DNA of 52,324 nucleotides from positions 1 through 52,324 of the forward strand of contig NZ_ALVZ01000198.1 of NCBI RefSeq assembly GCF_000332055.1. The letters run 5' to 3'. This stretch comes from Xenococcus sp. PCC 7305 (GTDB lineage: Bacteria; Cyanobacteriota; Cyanobacteriia; Cyanobacteriales; Xenococcaceae). Within the stretch, counting starts at the first letter, position 1. Every line of letters starts with the position of its first letter. Position numbers and translations under genes: made by a program. This document shows positions 1 to 8,955 of the stretch, in pieces. The notes under the pieces were generated by a model that saw only the letters and a program-made list of their open reading frames with translations, did no database searches and was not told the origin of the DNA.

Positions 1-32
1 ATTCCCGCAGTAGTTCTAGTGCCGCTTCGCGG

Positions 33-64
33 AAGTAATAAGTAATAAGTAATGAGTAATAAGT
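33..64. repeat. short tandem repeat, AAGTAAT heptamers
   Basis: About four and a half copies of a seven-base unit (AAGTAAT / AAGTAAT / AAGTAATG-like) lie in tandem. The same unit recurs at 43772-43806. Such short tandemly repeated repetitive (STRR) heptamers are well known in cyanobacterial intergenic DNA. No coding potential is visible here. Confidence 0.8.
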
Positions 65-204
65 CTTGATACATCGGCTTTTTGCTCTTCGTTGATAGAT
101 AGCTTATTTACGCCCGCGTTCACTAGTAGTTTACCAAGTTAATTATTACAGGTGAATATTCTCCCTAATTCCCCATTTCCCTAATTCCCCATAACTTAAA
201 CTTT

Positions 205-237
205 GAAGGCAGACGGCAGAGGGCAGACGGCAGAAGG
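205..237. repeat. GGCAGA-type short tandem repeat
   Basis: Repeated GGCAGAC/GGCAGAG units. The same family appears at 48430-48463 (same orientation) and at 35896-35920 and 43870-43900 (reverse complement). All copies are between genes. The rest of 1-270 holds a CCCTAATTCCCC duplication near 160-190 and no gene. Confidence 0.8.
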
Positions 238-270
238 TTCAAATCCACTTCTTACTTCCGTGTAGCAGCA

Positions 271-753
271 CTAGTTAACAATTAGAGGGTAATCGGGAGT
301 GGGATTTAAAGGGCAACTAATCCAATATTTCCCAGGGCGTAAAGTTACCTTATATTCTTTGGTAGTTCCAGCAGTTAACCCTCCACCACTAGTAGTAGGT
401 AAAGTTGCTCGACTAATGCCTTGTCCCCGCAGAAAAAAGCCTAGTTCGTAGGGAACATTTTCGTTAGTAACCTGGAAAACATATTCCCCTGCTGCTAACT
501 CAAGGGGTTTAAATTCTTTTTCTCTCTCAGCTAAAGTATCCCCATTAATTTTTTTGCAATCAGCAGCACTTGTCGTCTGGTAATTATAATTTTGGGCTTC
601 TGTCTCGACAAACTGGCATCCTGTTTGAGTCAGGGCAATAACGGTGGCATTGTCTGATTGCGAGTTCACAGGAGAACTGAGATTAGCGATCGCGATCGCA
701 CTTATGCTAGCGGCTAAGAATAGTTGACTTCCCTTAAATAATTTGTTTTTCAT
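271..753 (-). CDS. secreted cupredoxin-like domain protein
   Basis: I start this at the ATG at 753 (MKNKLFKG), because a signal peptide begins there; an upstream in-frame ATG at 771 adds only six residues. An N-terminal hydrophobic stretch ending near ANLSSPVNS indicates export. The rest reads as a beta-sandwich: residues with the pattern AGEYVFQVTNENVPYELGFFLRG and then TLRPGKYWISCPLNPTPDYPLIV resemble a cupredoxin fold with its closing Cys-Pro loop. There is no His-x-x-x-Met cluster near the C-terminal Cys, so a type 1 copper site is unlikely. Two further cysteines (GCQF, ADCK) could form a disulfide. Exact function is unknown; the call rests on pattern only. Confidence 0.6.
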   Translation of the reverse strand: MKNKLFKGSQLFLAASISAIAIANLSSPVNSQSDNATVIALTQTGCQFVETEAQNYNYQTTSAADCKKINGDTLAEREKEFKPLELAAGEYVFQVTNENVPYELGFFLRGQGISRATLPTTSGGGLTAGTTKEYKVTLRPGKYWISCPLNPTPDYPLIVN

Positions 754-935
754 GTCTGTATGTATCCCCATCTACAACATTAAAATTTCTTTTGTTAGTA
801 TCACTACCAAAAATGATTTTTTGCTGAGATTTCTTAAGGAAAATTTCTAATTTCTTTTGCACAGGTTTCTCAGGTTATTTTAATATTTCCAGCTTTAGAT
901 GATAAACAAGCTTTAAAGTTCAAAATACTTCACAT

Positions 936-942
936 AAGGAGA
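936..942 (+). promoter_or_regulatory. ribosome binding site for the Cys-repeat peptide
   Basis: AAGGAGA lies about ten bases before the ATG at 952. This supports both the start codon and that the short gene is really translated. Confidence 0.7.
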
Positions 943-951
943 ACAAAAATT

Positions 952-1266
952 ATGAAATTGCAATATATCGCCACCGTTGCTGCGGCTTCCCTCTTATCTA
1001 CTAGTCTAGTTGGGTTCTTTCCCACTAATGCCAGCGCTTCACCCTTAAGAGGTTCATCCATTCTAGTTGCCGACGGCCATGCAGATGCTTGTGCTGGGGC
1101 AAAACCTTGTGCCGCTTCTGACCCTTGTGCGGGAGCTAATGCTTGCGCCGGTGTTGATCCTTGTGCAGGAGTTGATCCCTGTGCGGCAGTTGATCCTTGT
1201 GCTGGAGTTGACCCTTGTGCGGCAGTTGATCCTTGTGCTGGGGTTGATCCTTGTGCGGGTTCATAG
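952..1266 (+). CDS. secreted cysteine-repeat peptide (DPCAGV repeats)
   Basis: A 104-residue protein. Residues 1 to about 29 form a signal peptide (hydrophobic core AATVAAASLL-like, then NASAS before the mature part). The mature part holds ten cysteines at residues 47, 53, 59, 65, 71, 77, 83, 89, 95 and 101, exactly six apart, in the unit D-P-C-A-(G/A)-V. The last six units are nearly identical at the DNA level (18-base repeats). A clear ribosome binding site precedes it and a strong terminator follows, so it is a single-gene transcript. The pattern recalls Cys-repeat precursors such as HvfA/BufA-like metal-linked peptides, but the motif differs and no DUF692 (MNIO) modifying enzyme is nearby. 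A metal-binding or disulfide-rich role is inference. Confidence 0.8.
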   Translation: MKLQYIATVAAASLLSTSLVGFFPTNASASPLRGSSILVADGHADACAGAKPCAASDPCAGANACAGVDPCAGVDPCAAVDPCAGVDPCAAVDPCAGVDPCAGS

Positions 1267-1347
1267 TAATTAAATTATTCAGATACTATAGATTTTTTCT
1301 TATCAAGGATCTTATTTATTTTGTATGCGGAAATAGGTTAGCTATTA

Positions 1348-1379
1348 GGAGTATAGTTGGTTGCTATACTCCGTTTTTA
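1348..1379 (+). terminator. rho-independent terminator
   Basis: Perfect 9-base-pair stem (GGAGTATAG / CTATACTCC, 7-base loop) followed by GTTTTTA. It ends the transcript of the Cys-repeat peptide gene and separates it from the convergent ilvB. Confidence 0.9.
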
Positions 1380-1388
1380 TTTAGGTAT

Positions 1389-3152
1389 TTAGGTTTTATC
1401 CGGTAACCCCAACATCTGAGCATTGCTTTTCCCTGGGGCAATCATGGGGTAACAATTTTCGTCTTTCTTCACCCTAGCATCAAGTAATACAGGGCCATCA
1501 TAGGCCAGCATCTCGGCGATCGCATCTTTTAATTCCGAGCGGTTGCTAATAGTCATTCCTTTAATGCCATAGGCTTTAGCCAATAATTCAAAATCAGGCA
1601 TTCCCACTTCCATATTGGAAGAAGAATAACGTTCCCCAAAAAAGGTTTCTTGCCACTGCCTAACCATGCCCTGCCAACCATTGTTGATAATGATGGTTTT
1701 AACATTAATTCCAAATTGAGCTAAAGTTCCCAACTCTTGAGGATTCATTTGAAAACTAGCATCACCACTAATGCAAATTACCTCTTCTTCTGGCACAGCA
1801 ACTTTAACCCCCATCGCAGCAGGCAAGCCATAGCCCATAGTGCCCAAACCAGCACTAGAAATCCAACGCCGAGGCCCATTTTTCAGGAATTGAGCGGCCC
1901 ACATTTGATGTTGACCCACATCTGTCGTGTAATAGGCATGAGGAGCTTGATTGCCGACCTCTGTAATTACCTCCTGAGGAGATAAGCTATCTTCAGGATA
2001 GGGCACAACGAGAGGATAATCAGCACGCCACTGGTCGATCTTTTCCAGCCAAGGCTTGGTCTTGGTGTTATCAACTGGTACATTGAGCTCTTTGGAGCGG
2101 GCAATCATCTTTTCTAATACCCAGCGGACATCTCCCACAATTGGAACTTCGGGGCTGCGGTTTTTGCCTACTTCAGCGGGATCAATATCAATATGAATTA
2201 CTTTAGCCGTCGAAGCAAATTCATCTAGTTTCCCCGTAACGCGATCATCGAATCTTGCCCCTACAGCAATCAGCAGATCGCATTCACTAACAGCAAAATT
2301 AGCATAGGCTGTCCCATGCATTCCCAACATACCAACGGACAGAGGATTATGCTCATCAAACGCCCCCAATCCCATTAAGGTCGTGGTGACAGGGAGATTA
2401 AATCGTTCTGCCAACTCTTGAATCTGAGCATGGGCATCAGCGGAAATAGCTCCGCCACCAACGTAAAGCAAAGGTTTTGTTGCCATCTCCAGCAATTCCA
2501 CAGCCGCATTAATTTGGCGGGGATTGCCTTTCAATGTTGGTTTATATCCTGCAATGTGAATTGTTCCTGGTTCAACTGGAATATAGTCAAATTCTTCTAA
2601 CCCAACATCCTTTGGCACATCAATTAGGACAGGGCCAGGGCGACCAGTGCTAGCAATATGAAAAGCCTCAGCGACAATTCTTGCCATATCTTTGGCCTGC
2701 CGCACGACATAGGAGTTTTTGACAATGGGAAGGGTAATCCCAAAAATGTCCGTTTCCTGAAATGCATCAGTGCCGATCGCCGCGCGGGCTACCTGTCCTG
2801 TAATAGCAACCATCGGAATAGAATCCATATGAGCTGTAGCAATGCCTGTAACCAAATTAGTTGCTCCTGGGCCAGAGGTGGCAAAGCAGACTCCGACTTT
2901 ACCTGTTGCGCGGGCATAACCATCAGCGGCGTGGGATGCGCCTTGTTCGTGTCTGACGAGAATATGTTGAATTTCACCCCTAGCTTCTGCGAGATACAGC
3001 TCATCATAGATTGGGAGAATTGCCCCACCAGGATAGCCAAAAATATGTTTAACGCCATGACGGCACAAGCTATCAATTAGGGCAAAACCGCCTGTATGAC
3101 GCTCTGGAGAAGAAATCGGACTGTTAGTTTGGGGAATGCTTGTTGAAACCAC
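1389..3152 (-). CDS. ilvB: acetolactate synthase large subunit
   Basis: Acetohydroxyacid synthase catalytic subunit (587 residues, normal length). It condenses two pyruvates, or pyruvate and 2-oxobutyrate, in the first common step of valine, leucine and isoleucine synthesis. The activating glutamate is seen in RHEQGA (E69). The thiamine diphosphate motif runs from GDASF near residue 463 to the NN near 491. FAD-domain sequence ([19 protein letters not shown]) lies between. The regulatory subunit gene (ilvN) is not in this window. The start ATG at 3152 gives a typical short cyanobacterial N-terminal extension before HTGGFALID. Confidence 0.97.
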   Translation of the reverse strand: MVSTSIPQTNSPISSPERHTGGFALIDSLCRHGVKHIFGYPGGAILPIYDELYLAEARGEIQHILVRHEQGASHAADGYARATGKVGVCFATSGPGATNLVTGIATAHMDSIPMVAITGQVARAAIGTDAFQETDIFGITLPIVKNSYVVRQAKDMARIVAEAFHIASTGRPGPVLIDVPKDVGLEEFDYIPVEPGTIHIAGYKPTLKGNPRQINAAVELLEMATKPLLYVGGGAISADAHAQIQELAERFNLPVTTTLMGLGAFDEHNPLSVGMLGMHGTAYANFAVSECDLLIAVGARFDDRVTGKLDEFASTAKVIHIDIDPAEVGKNRSPEVPIVGDVRWVLEKMIARSKELNVPVDNTKTKPWLEKIDQWRADYPLVVPYPEDSLSPQEVITEVGNQAPHAYYTTDVGQHQMWAAQFLKNGPRRWISSAGLGTMGYGLPAAMGVKVAVPEEEVICISGDASFQMNPQELGTLAQFGINVKTIIINNGWQGMVRQWQETFFGERYSSSNMEVGMPDFELLAKAYGIKGMTISNRSELKDAIAEMLAYDGPVLLDARVKKDENCYPMIAPGKSNAQMLGLPDKT

Positions 3153-3292
3153 TAGGTTAACCGTAATACTTGCCTACTGTTTATCTTAGAATTTGTTGCC
3201 TATAATGCAACAGAAAATTTTGTGATCTGATATGTCTAAATTCTTAATTCTAGAGGAATATTGATTGACTGTCGATATTGTGAAGATCTTGT

Positions 3293-6200
3293 TTACAAAG
3301 TTATGTAGCATTCATCTATAAATTCCTCTGCTTGTGCATTGAGCAATGCTTGTATGGGATGTAAAGGTCGCCATTGGTCTAGTCGTGTTACTTGAGAACG
3401 ACAGGAAAATCCTGTTGCTAGATAATAAGGTTTATCTTGGGGATCTGTGGGTAAATGTTGGCCCCAACTAAGTTGATAAATAGCTTTTGAGCTTGCTACA
3501 TGTTCAGCTTCATAACCATAGAGCCCCGCCATTCCACAACAACCGGTTTCAATAACATTCAGTTGTAATCCTGCTGATTGAAATACCTGCTGCCACTGAC
3601 GTTGCGAAGCTAATGCTAGGGTTTTTTCACTACAATGTCCGAGTAGATTATAGGGCTGAGCAAGTTGAGATGGGCTTAAGCAATCTTTGAATAATGTTGC
3701 TATGCGATCGCGATTGGCCAGAAGAAATTCTTGGGGCAATTGAATATTAAGGGAATTTACGCGATCGCGCTGTGAAGGAGAAACTAGATGGGCAAAATCA
3801 GCATATTCATCCCGATAGGTAAGGACAATACTGGGTTCAATCCCCACAATGGGAATTCCTAAATCTTGAACTTTTTTAATATACTTAATGTTCTTTTTTG
3901 CTGCGATCGCAAATTCTTCGAGAAAGCCTAGAACATTCAATGGTTTGCCACTAAGCAATGGCGGCAAGAGATGGACTTGTAATCCTAGCTTAGTAAATAA
4001 ATCATAAGTGGCCAAAACCAATTCTGCTTCGTAATAACTGGTAAAAACCTCAGGTAGCAGAATAACGCTGTTGCGAGGATCAGCCTTGCTCAATTTCTCT
4101 AGGTCAGACGAGGCCAGGGTTTTCTGTTTCAGGTTTGAGATTAGGGCTAAAGAACTCATCCTTGGGGGATCGAAAATGCCGAAACCAGATTGCAATAATT
4201 TGCGAGTGAGGGGATTTTGTAGCGCCAGATTGGTTAGCCGGGGAAATTTGCCTTGCCATTGAGTTAGGAATTCGATGTGCCCCATCAGGAAATCTCGGGG
4301 CGATCGCAGATAACGAGTATGATAATGCTGCAAAAATTTAGCTTTCAGACTGGGAATATCGACATGAATCGGACATTCGCTGGCACAAGCTTTGCAAGAA
4401 AGGCAGCCGTGCAAACCCTCATAAACCTCATGGGAATAATCATATTGACCAGCCATTTTCCCCAAACTATTCCAGAATTTGACCAGAATATTCCCAGGTT
4501 GCCCTGAATCTTGATGGGGATGCAGAGCAATTTGGCGTAACCATTCCCGTAGCAAACCAGCACGACCTTTAGGCGAATGAATTCTATCTAAAGAACCCTT
4601 ATAGGAGGGACAAATAACCTGATCTGGATTGACAGTAAAACAGGCCCCATTGCCATTGCAATTAAATGCCACCTCATAATCTGCTTGACTGGCAAGAGAA
4701 ACTTGTCGATCAAAATGCCCTCTAAGAGGTGATTCTAAGCTGACAACCTGGTCTTTGCTATCAAAAGGAGTGACAATCTTCCCAGGATTTAAGCGATTAT
4801 CCGGATCAAAAGCTGCCTTAATTTTCCTGAGATCTTCATAAAGTTCCGTACCAAAAAACATACTGGTATATTCACTCCGAAAACCCCGCCCATGTTCTGC
4901 CCACATCACTCCGCCATATTTGCGCACCAGGGCAACTACTTGATCTGATATTTCACGAATTAGTCTTTCATCTTCGCTAATTTGTAAGTTTAAGGCTGGA
5001 CGCACATGGAGACAGCCCACATCCACATGCCCAAACATGGCATAGTCTAGGTTGTAGCGATTTAATAAAGCTTTGAATTCTTGAACATAGTTCGCCAGAT
5101 TGACTGGAGGAACTGCCGTATCTTCGATAAAAGCAATGGGCTTAGGTTTTCCTGGGCGATTTCCTAATAAACCGACACCTCGTTTGCGCAATTCCCAAAG
5201 ATACTTGGTCTCTTCTGGGGAGCCCGCTTGATAGTAGCCGATCGCGGTGGGACTTATTTCTAATTCTTGTTGCAGTTGCTCTGCCTTTAACTGTAACTTG
5301 CGAGCATCTTCTGAGATAAACTCCACCAAATTAATTGCGGCTGCATCAGCAATAAAGTCTTTCACATATTGATAAATTTCATCTTGTTTCGCCAGTTCAA
5401 GAATTGTTTCATCAATAGTTTCAATGGCCGCAGGCTCAAAATCTAGCAAAGTTTGAGACGCATTCAGCGCATCATCAAAGCAGGCGTAACGAATCACCAA
5501 TAATTCTTGGAACCGAGGAATCGGGTTAAGCTTAAGTTTTGCCTCTGTGACTACGGCCAAAGTACCTTCGGAACCAGCAAGAATTCGGTTGAGGTCAAAA
5601 AATTCGCGATCGCAATCGTAAACTTTTGCCAAGTTATATCCCGTAAGAAAGCGCGGCATTTTGGGAAACTGCTGCTCAATCAACTCTTGTTTGGTTGTGA
5701 CAATTTGCTCCACCTGCTGGTAAATTTTTCCCAAGGGATTAGATTCTGATTTGAGTTGATTTAGTTGTTCCTTATTTACCGGTTGGGATTGAAACACATT
5801 GCCATCGGGAAGCACCCCAGTGAGCTCTAAAATGTGATCGCTAGTACGACCGTAGATACGAGAACCCTTACCACAGGCATCAGTATTAATCATGCCGCCC
5901 AAAGTAGCTCGACTACTAGGTGACAGATTGGGCGCAAAGAAAACACCCTGAGGTTTGAGATAATTATTTAATTGATCCAAGACGACCCCAGGTTGCACCC
6001 TAACCCAACCAGCCGACAAATTGACTTCGATAATCTGGTTCAGATATTTGGAGCAATCGAGTATGATTCCTGTAGCTAAAGATTGTCCATTGGTTCCTGT
6101 TCCACCACCGCGAGGAGTAAAGGTTAGCTTTTGGTAGGCAGGCTGATTTGCTAATTGAAATACTGTGGCGATATCTGCTGTCGTGCGTGGGAAAATAATT

Positions 6201-6361
6201 GCTTGAGGCAGGATTTGATAAATACTATTGTCGGTAGAGGAGAGTAAACGACTCGCAAAATCTGCCCGAATTTCCCCACTAAAATCAGTTTTCGCGAGTG
6301 AGTTGAGAAATCTATCAACCTCATTTTCTGGAGTAGCTTGTTGAGATAAGCGAGGAAGCAT
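3293..6361 (-). CDS. YdiJ-type FAD and Fe-S D-2-hydroxyacid dehydrogenase
   Basis: A 1022-residue fusion of a GlcD-like flavin dehydrogenase and a GlpC-like iron-sulfur part, the same size and layout as E. coli YdiJ, a D-2-hydroxyglutarate dehydrogenase. Visible in order: FAD-binding PRGGGTGTNGQS (83-94); catalytic-face GHVDVGCLHVRP (444-455); cysteines 568, 574 and 584 in a linker; a [4Fe-4S] motif C653-C656-C659-C663 (CLSCKACASECP); and a CCG-type cysteine pair at 941-942. It oxidises a D-2-hydroxyacid and passes electrons towards the quinone pool or another carrier. The DUF1338 gene at 41510 would make D-2-hydroxyglutarate, which fits this enzyme as a partner. D-lactate or glycolate remain possible substrates. 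Confidence 0.88.
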   Translation of the reverse strand: MLPRLSQQATPENEVDRFLNSLAKTDFSGEIRADFASRLLSSTDNSIYQILPQAIIFPRTTADIATVFQLANQPAYQKLTFTPRGGGTGTNGQSLATGIILDCSKYLNQIIEVNLSAGWVRVQPGVVLDQLNNYLKPQGVFFAPNLSPSSRATLGGMINTDACGKGSRIYGRTSDHILELTGVLPDGNVFQSQPVNKEQLNQLKSESNPLGKIYQQVEQIVTTKQELIEQQFPKMPRFLTGYNLAKVYDCDREFFDLNRILAGSEGTLAVVTEAKLKLNPIPRFQELLVIRYACFDDALNASQTLLDFEPAAIETIDETILELAKQDEIYQYVKDFIADAAAINLVEFISEDARKLQLKAEQLQQELEISPTAIGYYQAGSPEETKYLWELRKRGVGLLGNRPGKPKPIAFIEDTAVPPVNLANYVQEFKALLNRYNLDYAMFGHVDVGCLHVRPALNLQISEDERLIREISDQVVALVRKYGGVMWAEHGRGFRSEYTSMFFGTELYEDLRKIKAAFDPDNRLNPGKIVTPFDSKDQVVSLESPLRGHFDRQVSLASQADYEVAFNCNGNGACFTVNPDQVICPSYKGSLDRIHSPKGRAGLLREWLRQIALHPHQDSGQPGNILVKFWNSLGKMAGQYDYSHEVYEGLHGCLSCKACASECPIHVDIPSLKAKFLQHYHTRYLRSPRDFLMGHIEFLTQWQGKFPRLTNLALQNPLTRKLLQSGFGIFDPPRMSSLALISNLKQKTLASSDLEKLSKADPRNSVILLPEVFTSYYEAELVLATYDLFTKLGLQVHLLPPLLSGKPLNVLGFLEEFAIAAKKNIKYIKKVQDLGIPIVGIEPSIVLTYRDEYADFAHLVSPSQRDRVNSLNIQLPQEFLLANRDRIATLFKDCLSPSQLAQPYNLLGHCSEKTLALASQRQWQQVFQSAGLQLNVIETGCCGMAGLYGYEAEHVASSKAIYQLSWGQHLPTDPQDKPYYLATGFSCRSQVTRLDQWRPLHPIQALLNAQAEEFIDECYITL

Positions 6362-6418
6362 TGCTTGGATATTAACTTCAGGGCTGCGACCTTGGAGGCA
6401 GCCCTATTCAATTATTAC

Positions 6419-8029
6419 TTACTTAGTTTTGATGGAATTAACCCAAGAACGTAATTGTTCTTTGGCAACATCTCGACCACCAAGACCAAAAGCCAGCGCG
6501 ATCGCTACTGCAACAGCACCTAGTAGTAAACCAAAAGCTAGGTTAACGATATCAGGAGCAACCCCAACTCTCGACAATGCCATCGCACCAACGAAAATAA
6601 TGATAATCGCTCTAGCAGCTTGAGCTAATAAGCTGGATTGATTGGTACCAGAAGCAATAATCAATTTGTAAACCCAGTTAGCAAAGAATAAGCCAATAGC
6701 AAAGAAAATTCCCGCAATTACTACTTGACCCGCAAGTTCTATTAGTACGCCGACAATTTCTTCTAAAGCTTCATTTCCTAAAAGACTAAGAGCTTCTTTA
6801 ATCGCAAACAGCATAATTGCGACGAACAGAATTAGCCCTGCAAATTCGGAAGGAGTTTTAGCCCCAACAGAACTAGGTTGTAATAAGGTGGGTTGTTCAG
6901 TAGATTCTGGATCTGCTACTTCCTGAGGTTCTGGACCAGCAATTCCCACCCATTCGAGAACATTATCAAACCCAATATCGGCCAAAAATTTGCTGACCAA
7001 TTCAGAAATAAATTGTCCTATAACATAGAAGATCACGAGCACTACTGCTGCGGAGAAGAGATTGGGTAGTAATCCAAATACTTCGTTGAGCATATCTGTT
7101 GCTGGTGCAGAGATCGCTTCAATTTGAAGTTTCTCTAGAGCAGATATAACCCCTGGAACCAATATTGTGATAAAAACAATTGTCCCAATCAATGAGGACA
7201 AGGTTGGTCTTCCTGAGTTGGAGGATAACCCTATTTTTTCTCCGATACTATCAATACCTGTTGCCGAGAGTAATCCTGCAACAATACGGCTCACAATCTT
7301 AGCGACAAACCAGAATACAGCACCGATCAGTAGGGCTTCTAAGATATGGGGTAAAGATCCGAGGATCTTATCCATCATTCCCTGAACTGGAGCTAATGTT
7401 CCATCTAGTTCGAGGGTACTCAGAATAGAAGGCAAGAACAATAGGAAAACAAACCAATAGATAACGTTCCCAAGAGTATCTCCCAGCGCAAAATCCGTGC
7501 CATCGCCGGTGGCTTGCTCCAACTTTTCATCAATCTTAAATGCGCTAAGACTTCTGGTAACTAAAGTTTTTGCGAGAGTGGCTAAGACCCAAGCAACCCC
7601 TAAAAGAATTCCGGCACCAATCACTTGAGGAATGAATCTTGTTACCTGCTCTAGTAATGAGTTCAAAGGAGCAGATACGGCTTCTAAATTCAGAGCATTT
7701 AAAAATGCCACGATTACAAAGAGCCGGATTAACCAACAAAATAAATTGGCGACCCATTCTTCTATCGGGAGAGATTCCCCCCCTCTTTGGCCTGTGACCC
7801 AAGCGGCAATGCGATTATCAATGTCGGTAGAATTAAGGATTTTCTTGATGATGCTTTTGGCTATTCCAGAGATAATCCAACCAACAATCAGAATAATGAC
7901 TGCTTTGATTACATTAAGCAATGATGAACCAAAGTCGGTACCTACATTCGATATTAACTGGTCTACCCCCGAAATTTGGGCCAGCACCAGTGGTGATTCT
8001 GACGTAAGGGGACTAATGAGATGTGTCAT
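6419..8029 (-). CDS. MscS-related mechanosensitive channel family protein
   Basis: A 536-residue integral membrane protein made of repeated conserved TM-helix modules of the kind found in CmpX/MscS-like proteins. Each module has a hydrophobic helix (for example VIKAVIILIVGWIISGIAKSI) followed by a short amphipathic segment with T/S-G-I-D (TDIDNRIAAW, FKIDEKL, TGIDSIGEKIG, IGFDNVLEWVG). The last helix, GLLLGAVAVAIALAFGLGG-RDVA, matches the pore-lining helix start of MscS, but the large cytoplasmic MscS cage is missing. A gating role in osmotic stress or lateral membrane organisation is likely from family knowledge, not proven here. It is a single gene, 57 bases upstream of the 6361 start in the transcription direction, so it could be cotranscribed with the dehydrogenase. 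Confidence 0.85.
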   Translation of the reverse strand: MTHLISPLTSESPLVLAQISGVDQLISNVGTDFGSSLLNVIKAVIILIVGWIISGIAKSIIKKILNSTDIDNRIAAWVTGQRGGESLPIEEWVANLFCWLIRLFVIVAFLNALNLEAVSAPLNSLLEQVTRFIPQVIGAGILLGVAWVLATLAKTLVTRSLSAFKIDEKLEQATGDGTDFALGDTLGNVIYWFVFLLFLPSILSTLELDGTLAPVQGMMDKILGSLPHILEALLIGAVFWFVAKIVSRIVAGLLSATGIDSIGEKIGLSSNSGRPTLSSLIGTIVFITILVPGVISALEKLQIEAISAPATDMLNEVFGLLPNLFSAAVVLVIFYVIGQFISELVSKFLADIGFDNVLEWVGIAGPEPQEVADPESTEQPTLLQPSSVGAKTPSEFAGLILFVAIMLFAIKEALSLLGNEALEEIVGVLIELAGQVVIAGIFFAIGLFFANWVYKLIIASGTNQSSLLAQAARAIIIIFVGAMALSRVGVAPDIVNLAFGLLLGAVAVAIALAFGLGGRDVAKEQLRSWVNSIKTK

Positions 8030-8302
8030 GTCTTTTAATTGTGTTAATTTACCTAATGATTTTCGTCAGATTAACGACAAAAACTCGAAATAAACATTGT
8101 TCTTTTGAATAAGTCAATATATTTTCTGCGACAATTATGCCAAACTTACACGAAAATACGGAAAAAATTAAGAATATTTTGTTAAATGGTGGCAATTACT
8201 TAGTAAAACGTCAACGAAAAGAAAAATTATCTAATAAATGTTTTCTTAAATACTGTAATTGATTAGTATTGTTTGTTACGATTAGAGGCTATATAGTTTT
8301 TT

Positions 8303-8764
8303 ATGTCCAAATTTCAAGTCTTTGAACAATCCATTCCCATCAAGGCAAGCGCGATCGCGGTAGAAAGCTGCCTCCAAGATCTAGAGTTAATGCATCGTTG
8401 GCTCAATCCTGCTCTCAAATGTGAACCTATTGGTACCTGGAGCACTACCGAGGGTAGTTTTAGTCGCTTCACAATCAAGATCCCTTTTTGGCAACCATCT
8501 TTGAGAAGCGTGGTTATAGAAAGAGAGCCTGGGTTAATAGTTTGGCAATTTGACGGGTTTTTCCGAGGTCGCGATCGCTGGGAATGCCGGCCCACTGCTC
8601 AAGGTACTTTATTACTGAATCGTTTTGAGTTTGAAATTCCTAATCCAATTGTTGGCTGGGGTTTTAAAATTTTTGCGCAAAACCTAACCAAAAAAGATAT
8701 GGAAGCCCAACTGAGGAGATTAAAAAAGGTAGCAGAGGAAGTCTATATCAGAGATCAATTCTAG
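8303..8764 (+). CDS. SRPBCC (START/Bet v1-like) family protein
   Basis: A 153-residue cytoplasmic protein with the pattern of the helix-grip SRPBCC fold: an opening strand FEQSIPIKASAIAVESCL, the DLELMHRWLNP helix, central strands with repeated W-x-F, and a long C-terminal helix (NLTKKDMEAQLRRLKKVAEE). These proteins bind hydrophobic ligands in a central cavity; the ligand cannot be told from sequence. It stands alone, with divergent or convergent neighbours unrelated in function. Confidence 0.75.
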   Translation: MSKFQVFEQSIPIKASAIAVESCLQDLELMHRWLNPALKCEPIGTWSTTEGSFSRFTIKIPFWQPSLRSVVIEREPGLIVWQFDGFFRGRDRWECRPTAQGTLLLNRFEFEIPNPIVGWGFKIFAQNLTKKDMEAQLRRLKKVAEEVYIRDQF

Positions 8765-8955
8765 TATTCTTACCCAGTAAATAGCAAAAACTGCTAAGTA
8801 ATTACCGATTTATCATCATCCAAACTTTATCTAAAAATAACGCAAAGTTGCAGAAACTTTAAATTATTACTTAAGTAATTGGGTTAGATTAAGAAAGTGA
8901 AAAGTTAATACTTAATTACACAGTAATTTTTTATAAAAAACTATCTAACTCTGTT

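Noticed and set aside
226-260. tRNA-like T-loop GGTTCAAATCC
   Set aside because: No acceptor, D or anticodon arms can be folded around it; it is at the edge of a GGCAGA repeat.
1067-1273. Leu/Val-rich reading frame over the Cys-repeat gene
   Set aside because: A shadow frame created by the 18-base repeats; no ribosome binding site.
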